DNA from: Limnoglobus roseus | GTDB taxonomy: Bacteria > Planctomycetota > Planctomycetia > Gemmatales > Gemmataceae | NCBI RefSeq assembly: GCF_008254045.1 | Contig: NZ_CP042425.1 | Coordinates: 6,634,001-6,698,000 of the forward strand | Length of the DNA: 64,000 bases | Reading direction: 5' to 3' | Part shown: positions 58,163-64,000 of the stretch, piece by piece | Position numbering within the stretch: position 1 is the stretch's first letter | Layout of the letters: each line of letters starts with the position of its first letter | Translations under genes and position numbers: made by a program | Notes under the pieces: generated by a model | What the model was told of the DNA's origin: nothing | The model's input: the letters and a program-made list of their open reading frames with translations, nothing else | Databases searched by the model: none

Positions 58163-59224
58163 ATGCTGATCTTCGACTCGCACCTCGACGTGGGGCTAAA
58201 CGGCGTCGATTGGAACCGGGACTTGCGGATGGCCGTCGATGACATCCGCGTTCAGGAACGCACCCTGAACATGACCGACAAGGGCCGGCAGACCAACACC
58301 CTCAGTTTCCCGGAGTTACGGCGGGCCGAAGTCGGCGTCGGCGTTGCGACCTTGCTCGCGCGTCTGGAGGAACGGGTCAACCACCCGCTGGGGAAGACTT
58401 CGCCGGAAGCGTGCTACGCGATGTGCCACGCTCACCTGGCGTATTACCGGGCGATGGAGCGGAGCGGCTGGGTGAAGATGCTCCGCACCCGCCGCGACCT
58501 ACACGCCCACCTGGACGCCTACCGGGCGAAGCCGGAAGCGACACCGTTCGGCTTCGTGTTGAGCATGGAGTGCGGCGACGCGGTCCTCGACCCGGACAAC
58601 ATCCGTGAGTGGTACGACCACGGCTTGCGGGCCATCGGCATCACGCACTACGGTCCGAACCGGTACGGCGGCGGCACCCGCAGCGAGGTCGGCCTCGCGC
58701 TCGACGCGATCCCGCTATTGAAGAACATCGAACAACTCGGCATGGCCCTGGACATGACGCACCTGTCCGACCACGCCTTCTGGCAGGTGACGGAGCGGTT
58801 TGGCGGCCGGGTGTTGGCGAGCCACCAAAACGCCCGCAAGTTCTGCGACTGGCAGCGGCAGTTTAGCGACGACCAACTGAAGTGGGTGATTTCGCGCGGC
58901 GGCGTCATCGGCATCGCCTTCGACGCGATCATGCTCCAACCGGGTTGGGTCCGCGGCGTGACGAAGCCGGTCGTGACGATCGAACGAGCCGTCGAGAACA
59001 TTGACCACATGTGCCAACTGGCCGGCAACGCCCGGCACGTCGGCATCGGCAGCGACCTCGACGGCGGCTACGGCAACGAACAAACTCCGGCCGACCTGGA
59101 CACGATCTACGACCTCCAAAAGATCCCCGACCTCCTCGCCAAACGTGGCTACTCCACCACCGACGTGCAGGGCATCATGCACGGCAACTGGCTCCGATTC
59201 TTCTCCGAAGTCCTGCCCGCGTGA
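58163..59224 (+). CDS. Membrane dipeptidase-like (M19, renal dipeptidase family) hydrolase (353 aa)
   Basis: ATG at 58163 follows a conserved-looking start MLIFDSHLDVGLNGVDWNRD, with the metal site H-x-D. Further: CGDAVLDPDNIREWYDHG (metal Glu/Asp region), ALDMTHLSDHAFW with metal His, RVLASHQNARKF with the second, and GIGSDLDGGYGNEQ with Asp. The M19 barrel is complete. These enzymes cleave dipeptides (D- or beta-lactam type) with two zinc ions. No signal peptide, so cytoplasmic. MFS gene starts three bases after its stop, making an operon likely. Confidence 0.9.
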   Translation: MLIFDSHLDVGLNGVDWNRDLRMAVDDIRVQERTLNMTDKGRQTNTLSFPELRRAEVGVGVATLLARLEERVNHPLGKTSPEACYAMCHAHLAYYRAMERSGWVKMLRTRRDLHAHLDAYRAKPEATPFGFVLSMECGDAVLDPDNIREWYDHGLRAIGITHYGPNRYGGGTRSEVGLALDAIPLLKNIEQLGMALDMTHLSDHAFWQVTERFGGRVLASHQNARKFCDWQRQFSDDQLKWVISRGGVIGIAFDAIMLQPGWVRGVTKPVVTIERAVENIDHMCQLAGNARHVGIGSDLDGGYGNEQTPADLDTIYDLQKIPDLLAKRGYSTTDVQGIMHGNWLRFFSEVLPA

Positions 59225-59227
59225 CCC

Positions 59228-60547
59228 ATGCCCGATTCCGTTCCGCCGACCAAGATTCGCTACCGCATTCTCGCCGTTACGGCCGTCGTCGCCGTCTTCA
59301 TGTACGTCGATCGCGTGTGCTTGGCGTCCGCCAGTTCCGAAATTCGCCGCGAACTCGCTCTGACCGAACAGCAGATGGACTGGGTAAAGAGCGCATTCTT
59401 CTGGTCGTACGCGCTCTTCCAGGTGCCCGCCGCCGCGCTGGCCCTCAGGTTCGGGTTCCGGAACGCTCTGGCCGGATACCTGTTCCTGTGGTCGTTCTTC
59501 ACCGTCCTGAACGGATTGGCCGGCGGGTTGGCCGTGCTACTGCTCACCCGGTTAGCCGTCGGTCTGTCGGAGGCGGGCGCGTACCCGTCGGCCGCGACAC
59601 TAATGAAGAACTGGTTTCCCCTCTCGAACAGGGGGACCGCGAATAGCATCGTCGCACTCGGCGGTCGGGCCGGCGGGGCGCTCGGCCAAAGGATCACGCC
59701 GTTATTGATGGTCGCCCTCGCGGGGGTCGCAGGCCTATCAGGGTGGCGGAACGCCCTGATCTTGTTCGGCTTCATCGGCATGTCGTGGGCGGTCATCTTC
59801 TGGACGATCGTTCGCGACTCCGCCCGCGTCCACCCAGCGGCAAACGCGGCCGAAGCAGACCTGATCGGCACACCGGCGGCAGTCGAAAAAGAACCCTTCC
59901 CGTGGCGACAAATCCTGGTGAGTGGCAACTTGTGGCTCGCCAGCCTGACGCAGTTCGGCATCAACATCGGGTGGACGTTCGTCATCACGCACTTGCCTGA
60001 CTACCTGGAAGCAGAGCACAAACTGACCGGCGACGAGAAGGGCTTCTGGGGGGCGATGCCACTGACGATCGGCCTCCTGGGAATGCTCGTCGGGGGAGTG
60101 GCGACCGACCGGCTGACCCGCCGCCTCGGTCTCCGCTGGGGGCGAGCGTTGCCGATCGGCCTGTCTCTGTTCGTCTGCTCGGCAGCCTACGCATCGTGCA
60201 TTTACACCGGCCGCATGTCACACGTGCCGGTCATCGTGGCCCTGTGCTTCATGACCGTTTTCGTCGATCTGGGCATTCCGTCCGTATGGGCGTTCGCCCA
60301 AGATGTGGGCGGCCGGCACGTCGGGGCCGCGCTCGGGTGGGCGAACATGTGGGGAAACTTCGGGGCGGCGTTGTCGCCGATTGTTCTCGGACTCGCACGC
60401 GATACGTGGGGGTGGCCGGGCGTGTTCGCCACTTGTGCGGGCACTTTTCTGATCGCGAGCGTCAGCGGGTTGATGCTGAACGCCGGCCGGCCGCTCGTGA
60501 TCCTGTCCGGCGAAATCATTTCACGTCGAGGAACGCCTGAAGGATGA
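59228..60547 (+). CDS. MFS transporter, ACS (anion:cation symporter)-like (439 aa)
   Basis: Twelve hydrophobic segments. TM1-2: YVDRVCLASASSEIRRELAL then MDWVKSAFFWSYALFQVPAA, the ACS family pattern. The TM4-5 region GLSEAGAYPSAATLMKNWFP carries the family signature, and a second half starts near residue 230 (LVSGNLWLASLTQFGINIGW). Likely a proton- or sodium-coupled importer of a sugar acid or other organic anion. Co-transcribed with the dipeptidase; possibly takes up a substrate for it. Overlaps the convergent ruvX by 32 bases. Confidence 0.88.
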   Translation: MPDSVPPTKIRYRILAVTAVVAVFMYVDRVCLASASSEIRRELALTEQQMDWVKSAFFWSYALFQVPAAALALRFGFRNALAGYLFLWSFFTVLNGLAGGLAVLLLTRLAVGLSEAGAYPSAATLMKNWFPLSNRGTANSIVALGGRAGGALGQRITPLLMVALAGVAGLSGWRNALILFGFIGMSWAVIFWTIVRDSARVHPAANAAEADLIGTPAAVEKEPFPWRQILVSGNLWLASLTQFGINIGWTFVITHLPDYLEAEHKLTGDEKGFWGAMPLTIGLLGMLVGGVATDRLTRRLGLRWGRALPIGLSLFVCSAAYASCIYTGRMSHVPVIVALCFMTVFVDLGIPSVWAFAQDVGGRHVGAALGWANMWGNFGAALSPIVLGLARDTWGWPGVFATCAGTFLIASVSGLMLNAGRPLVILSGEIISRRGTPEG

Positions 60548-60941
60548 ACTGGGCCGCGATCCGGTCGCGCTTCCCCTTCCGCTTGTCGCGGCGGACGCCG
60601 GCGGCGATCAGCGAGTCCTCCGCGTAACTGCTCGTGAACCGCTCGTCGCTGAACGCGACCGGCAGTCCCGTCTCGGCCGTCAGCCACATGGCGAACTCCC
60701 GACTCTCCTTCGCCTTCGGCCCTTCGGTGTCGTTCAAACTGATCGGCAGGCCGACGACGAAGCCGACGATTTGTTCCGCCTTCATGAGTTGCCGAAAGAA
60801 GGCGGCGTCGGCGTCCGGCGACCGGCGTTCGTAAGTGCCGTGCGGCGAGGCGATGATGCGGTCGGGGTCACAGACCGCAAGGCCGATCCGCACGGTGCCG
60901 GGGTCGATGCCGAGCAAACGGCCGCGGGCGGGAAGGGTCAC
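60516..60941 (-). CDS. ruvX: RuvX/YqgF-family putative Holliday junction resolvase (141 aa)
   Basis: GTG at 60941 overlaps the upstream guanylyltransferase stop (GTGA). RNase H fold motifs: LLGIDPGTVRIGLAVCDPD with the catalytic Asp, VVGLPISLNDTEGPKA, and FSDERFTSSYAEDSLI. Length is normal. RuvX/YqgF acts in 16S rRNA 5' processing or as nuclease; its role varies. Its genes often lie with unrelated housekeeping genes. Last gene of the leftward operon. Confidence 0.92.
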   Translation of the reverse strand: MTLPARGRLLGIDPGTVRIGLAVCDPDRIIASPHGTYERRSPDADAAFFRQLMKAEQIVGFVVGLPISLNDTEGPKAKESREFAMWLTAETGLPVAFSDERFTSSYAEDSLIAAGVRRDKRKGKRDRIAAQFILQAFLDVK

Positions 60942-62014
60942 AGGTACTGTTCCCCGCCCTGCTTCAATCGGTCCACGATCTCCTTCACGCGGCCCTCGTC
61001 CTGCTTGCGGGCCACGAGCGTTGCGTCGCCGGCCTGGATGATGACGAGATCCGAGACGCCGAGGGTCGCGATCAGATGACCGGGTTCGACCGCGATGACA
61101 CAGCCCTTCGTGTCGATGCCGACGTGCCGGCCCTGCACCGTGTTGCCGCCGGCGTCCTGCGGGTTGTGCCGTTCGAGGGCGAGCCAACTGCCCACGTCGT
61201 CCCACTTGTACGGGGCACGCAGGACCATCCGCAGCGGGGCCGATTCCATCACCGCGAAGTCGATGCTGATGCCCTTGATCGCCTCGTATTCCTTGCGGAA
61301 GACCTCGTCGCGGTTCGGTGTGTCCCACGCAGCCGCGATCCGCACGCAGGCGTCGTGGATGTCGGGCCGGTTGGCCTGGATTTGTTTGAGGATCGTCTTC
61401 GCCTTCCAGACGAAGATGCCGCTGTTCCACTCATAGTTGCCGCTGGCGACGAACTGCTCGGCCACGTCGGCGGTCGGCTTCTCCTTGAACTCGCGAACGC
61501 GGGACACCTTCACGCCGTTGCGTTCGCCGGCCGGTTCGCCACGGTGGATGTAGCCATAGCCGGTTGAGGGGAACGTCGGGGGGATGCCGAAAGTGAAGAG
61601 CGCGTCAGGGAACTCGTTCGCGAACTGCTCGGCCGCAAGGGCCGCACGGTGAAACTCGGCCTGCGGCTCGATCAGGTGGTCGGCCGGCATCACGATGATC
61701 GTCGCGTCCGGGTCGTCCTTCGCGATCAGGGCCGCCCCGAGCGCGACGCACGGGGCCGTGTCGCGGCGGAACGGTTCGCCGACGACGTGGTCCTGCGGAA
61801 CCTCCGGCAGTTGCTCGGCCGATTCGGACGTGTAGGCCGCCCCGGTGATGACCCACGTCCGTTCCGGCGGGATGACGGCGGCGATGCGGTCGGCCGTCGA
61901 TTGCAACAGTGTGCGATCCCCGGCGAAGCTCAGGAACTGCTTCGGCCGAGCGTTCCGACTCCGGGGCCAGAACCGCGTGCCGCCGCCGCCGGCCATAATC
62001 ATCGCGTGGAACAT
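60938..62014 (-). CDS. Mannose-1-phosphate guanylyltransferase (358 aa)
   Basis: Nucleotidyltransferase motif MIMAGGGGTRFWPRSRNARP with K in PKQFL; IIVMPADHLIE, GYGYIHRGEPAG, REFKEKPTADVAEQFV, and YEWNSGIFVWKAKTIL all fit the GDP-mannose pyrophosphorylase/ManC nucleotidyltransferase domain. It lacks the phosphomannose isomerase domain found in bifunctional ManC, as the protein ends soon after the transferase. Makes GDP-mannose for glycans. It overlaps ruvX and follows the UDP-sugar pyrophosphorylase by 18 bases. Confidence 0.93.
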   Translation of the reverse strand: MFHAMIMAGGGGTRFWPRSRNARPKQFLSFAGDRTLLQSTADRIAAVIPPERTWVITGAAYTSESAEQLPEVPQDHVVGEPFRRDTAPCVALGAALIAKDDPDATIIVMPADHLIEPQAEFHRAALAAEQFANEFPDALFTFGIPPTFPSTGYGYIHRGEPAGERNGVKVSRVREFKEKPTADVAEQFVASGNYEWNSGIFVWKAKTILKQIQANRPDIHDACVRIAAAWDTPNRDEVFRKEYEAIKGISIDFAVMESAPLRMVLRAPYKWDDVGSWLALERHNPQDAGGNTVQGRHVGIDTKGCVIAVEPGHLIATLGVSDLVIIQAGDATLVARKQDEGRVKEIVDRLKQGGEQYL

Positions 62015-62032
62015 CGAGAAACCTTTCGGGGG

Positions 62033-63427
62033 TTACGACAACAGTGTGGGTCCGGTGATGCGGAGAGCCGGGTCGACCTTCTGACGGGATTCCGTCTCGT
62101 CGAGTGCGAACAGCGGACTGATTTCCAGGGCGTGCGTCGGTTCCCCGTTCGACCGCGGCACGGCAACGCCGGCGGCCTCAAGCCAGCGGGCCGCGCGGGC
62201 AATCGAGTCCTTCCGCACCGTGTCGGGCGAGTCGGCGCCTTTCGCGTTCTTCAACGGGGAGAATTCGTCCGCCCGCTCGACGGCTACGGCCAGCCAGCGG
62301 TCGGCGAGCGGCAGCGCGTCGAAGACGAACAGTTCGAACTTGAGGGCGTTCTCGCACGTCGGCGTGAACGGCTTGCCGGCCGCGTCGAGACACGGCACCT
62401 TCTTGCGAGCGAGGTGGTGTGCGAGGCGAGTCGCCCCGCTCGTCACCCGTTCCAAAAACGGTACGGAGAACAAGTGAATCGCCGGGCTGCCGGCGCGGAA
62501 GGCGAGTTCGCCGGTCGGCGTGCGCTCCCTCGTCATCGCTTCGGGCAGGTCGGAATACTCCAGGATCGTGCAGCGACCATTCACGAGGCTGAGCACACCG
62601 ACCTTTTCTTCCGGCTTCTCCTTGAAGACTACCTTCGACGACACTTCCGAATCCGTTTCGATGTGGCGGCCGACGAACGCAGGGTCGGCAATCCGCACCA
62701 GCGGATTGTCCACCTGGAAGTAGAAGACGTGGCGGACGCCCTCGGCCTTCAGCTTCGCGAGCAAGCCGCTGTCGGCGAGCGCCGTGAGCGTGCCGCCGTG
62801 GCCGTTCGGGCTGAGGAACAACTGCCCCGGCTTTTCGAGCAAGAGCCTGCCCGTCGCGATGTCGAGGGCCGGCATCGTGCCCTGCTGGAAGAAGTGCACC
62901 GCCTCCTTCGGCAAACCGAAGTATTGGTGTTCGGCGAAGAAGTCCGTCGTTTCATGGTGAGTCGCGGGGCTGGTCATGACCAGGAACGGCACACTCGCAC
63001 GGTACCGCCGTCGCAGAGCCAGCACTTTCTCGGCGTGAATCTGGAACAGGCTCGCGCCACTGACGGGGCCTACCGGCCACACGCCCTTCGGCCGGTCCGA
63101 CCCGAGGCGGCTCCCCTGCCCGCCCGCGACAAGGAGCACCGCGACTTCACCGCGGCGGATTGCGTCTTCACCCGCCGTGTAAACCTGCGGCGAGATGTCC
63201 GAGCGCAACTCGACCGGCAGCGGCTCGATCTGCTCGCGCGACGGCAGCACCGCGTTCGGTTCGTCCTTCTTCGCGTACAGCGCTTTCAGGTGCTCGAAAT
63301 CCAACCCCGCGAGTTGCTCGACGAGGTTCGTCCGTTCCGGGATCGCGAGTGCTTCCCAGCCGAAGGCGAGGTGCTGCTGGTCGTGCGAGCGGAGCTTCTG
63401 GTCCAAATCGGGCGGCAGATCCATCAT
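62033..63427 (-). CDS. UDP-sugar pyrophosphorylase of the UDPGP/AGX type (464 aa)
   Basis: ATG at 63427 (MMDLPPDLDQKL) is preferred to the frame up to 63667. Motifs: VAVLLVAGGQGSRLGSDRPKG (G-x-G-T/S-R-L core), PFLVMTSPATHHETTDFF, QGTMPALDIATGRLL, LSPNGHGGTLTAL, FYFQVDNPLVRIADP, IEYS-type ILEYSDLPEA. This arrangement is that of eukaryote-like UDP-N-acetylglucosamine/UDP-glucose pyrophosphorylases rather than GalU. The likely product is UDP-GlcNAc or UDP-glucose. First visible complete gene of the leftward operon with the MBL gene upstream. Confidence 0.9.
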   Translation of the reverse strand: MMDLPPDLDQKLRSHDQQHLAFGWEALAIPERTNLVEQLAGLDFEHLKALYAKKDEPNAVLPSREQIEPLPVELRSDISPQVYTAGEDAIRRGEVAVLLVAGGQGSRLGSDRPKGVWPVGPVSGASLFQIHAEKVLALRRRYRASVPFLVMTSPATHHETTDFFAEHQYFGLPKEAVHFFQQGTMPALDIATGRLLLEKPGQLFLSPNGHGGTLTALADSGLLAKLKAEGVRHVFYFQVDNPLVRIADPAFVGRHIETDSEVSSKVVFKEKPEEKVGVLSLVNGRCTILEYSDLPEAMTRERTPTGELAFRAGSPAIHLFSVPFLERVTSGATRLAHHLARKKVPCLDAAGKPFTPTCENALKFELFVFDALPLADRWLAVAVERADEFSPLKNAKGADSPDTVRKDSIARAARWLEAAGVAVPRSNGEPTHALEISPLFALDETESRQKVDPALRITGPTLLS

Positions 63428-63441
63428 GCTGAAACATCCTA

Positions 63442-64000
63442 TCAAAATTCGAACGACAATCCGTCGTGGGCCAAGGCCACGTTCGGCGGGAGCGGGGGCG
63501 GGTTCGCGGAGTCCATCTCGTGCGACAGATGGGTCAAGTAGGCTTGCCGCGGCCGAACGCGGGCGATGGCTTCGAGCGCCTGGTCCAGGTTGAAGTGCGA
63601 CGGGTGCGGGCGGCCCAACTTCAAACAGTCGAGGATGAGCACGTCGAGGCCGTCGAGCAGCGGCCAACTCGCGTCGGGGATTTTGCTCACGTCGGTGCAG
63701 TACGCGACGTTGCCGATGCGGTAGCCGAACACGTCGAAGCGGCCGTGAATCAGCGGGATCGGCGTGAGGTGCTCACCGAGGACGGAAAATGGTTCGCGGG
63801 TGATGCGGCGGAACTCGAGTTTCGGCAGCACGCCGGGCGGCAGATCATCGTTACCCGGGTGGAAGGCGTAGGAGAACGCCTGCCGGATCACTTCCTCGAC
63901 GTCGTCGGTGCAATAGATCGGCAGCGGCCCGCCGAGGTACTTGGGGAAGATGCGCACGTCGTCGAGGCCGAACACGTGATCGACGTGGTAGTGCGTGTAC
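63442..64000 (-). CDS. MBL-fold metallo-hydrolase, PhnP-like (5' end outside window)
   Basis: The frame is open through the right edge. The visible part begins YTHYHVDHVFGLDDVRIF, carrying H-x-H-x-D-H of the metallo-beta-lactamase fold. Further metal ligands: PLIHGRFDVFGYRIG, AYCTDVSKIPDASW, VLILDCLKLGRPHPSHFNLD and YLTHLSHEM. The C-terminal pattern is that of PhnP/RNase Z-type phosphodiesterases. Substrate unknown. Co-oriented with the pyrophosphorylase gene and 14 bases from it. Confidence 0.85.
   Translation of the reverse strand, partial: YTHYHVDHVFGLDDVRIFPKYLGGPLPIYCTDDVEEVIRQAFSYAFHPGNDDLPPGVLPKLEFRRITREPFSVLGEHLTPIPLIHGRFDVFGYRIGNVAYCTDVSKIPDASWPLLDGLDVLILDCLKLGRPHPSHFNLDQALEAIARVRPRQAYLTHLSHEMDSANPPPLPPNVALAHDGLSFEF

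Overview
The window looks like a chromosome segment of a GC-rich planctomycete, most likely of the Gemmata type. Evidence: a PVC-type protein with beta-propeller, HEAT repeats and CxxCH heme site next to an SGNH-like hydrolase; an FG-GAP protein opening with the planctomycete N-terminal motif LESLDRRDVPAT; an oversized Gly-rich secretin; and high GC throughout. It divides into an accessory part (1 to about 25.2 kb) and an ordinary chromosomal part (about 25.2-64 kb).

Accessory part. A mobile element enters from beyond the left edge and ends just before 25237, where an inward-facing tyrosine integrase (23902-25095) and a cluster of short repeats lie upstream of a chromosomal TatD-family gene. 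It carries a GapR/DUF2312 nucleoid protein (cut by the left edge), runs of very small overlapping genes of phage/ICE type (DUF3268, DUF551 and THTPGPW-like proteins), an HNH nuclease, two GIY-YIG-like proteins, a DNA methyltransferase-like protein, a MobF relaxase-helicase, a PD-(D/E)XK-like protein, a GP88-family Cys-rich protein, an XRE regulator, a ParB-like protein, a degenerate tRNA-like gene and a VirD4/TraD-type coupling ATPase. The coupling ATPase is followed by a colinear set of small membrane, zinc-ribbon, HTH and pentapeptide proteins. No T4SS channel genes (VirB4, VirB6, VirB8-10) are visible, so within this window it reads as an integrative mobilizable element.

Chromosomal part. 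Housekeeping and planctomycete-specific genes come first: TatD-like hydrolase, tsaD, a 43-aa basic protein, FG-GAP protein, recN, a Gfo/Idh/MocA oxidoreductase, SGNH-like hydrolase, PVC heme protein, an AAA-type ATPase and queG. A type II secretion cluster follows (38632-56597): gspE, F, G, H, I, J, K, a PilM/PilN-like gspL, a gspM-like gene, then after a strong terminator a 2165-aa gspD secretin overlapping a lipoprotein gene. Genes E to K show classical features (Walker and His boxes, prepilin leaders, no Glu5 in GspK). The secretin has about a dozen N-domain-like repeats broken by Gly-rich linkers, several times the usual number. gspC and a prepilin peptidase are not in the window. The right end holds an HD-GYP protein, a dipeptidase, an MFS transporter and a leftward operon of MBL hydrolase, UDP-sugar pyrophosphorylase, mannose-1-phosphate guanylyltransferase and ruvX.

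Most novel: the expanded secretin system, the coupling-protein-linked gene module of the element, the degenerate tRNA-like gene, and the Cys-rich GP88/zinc-ribbon divergent pair around a perfect palindrome. All functions are read from sequence motifs by eye; no database search was run.
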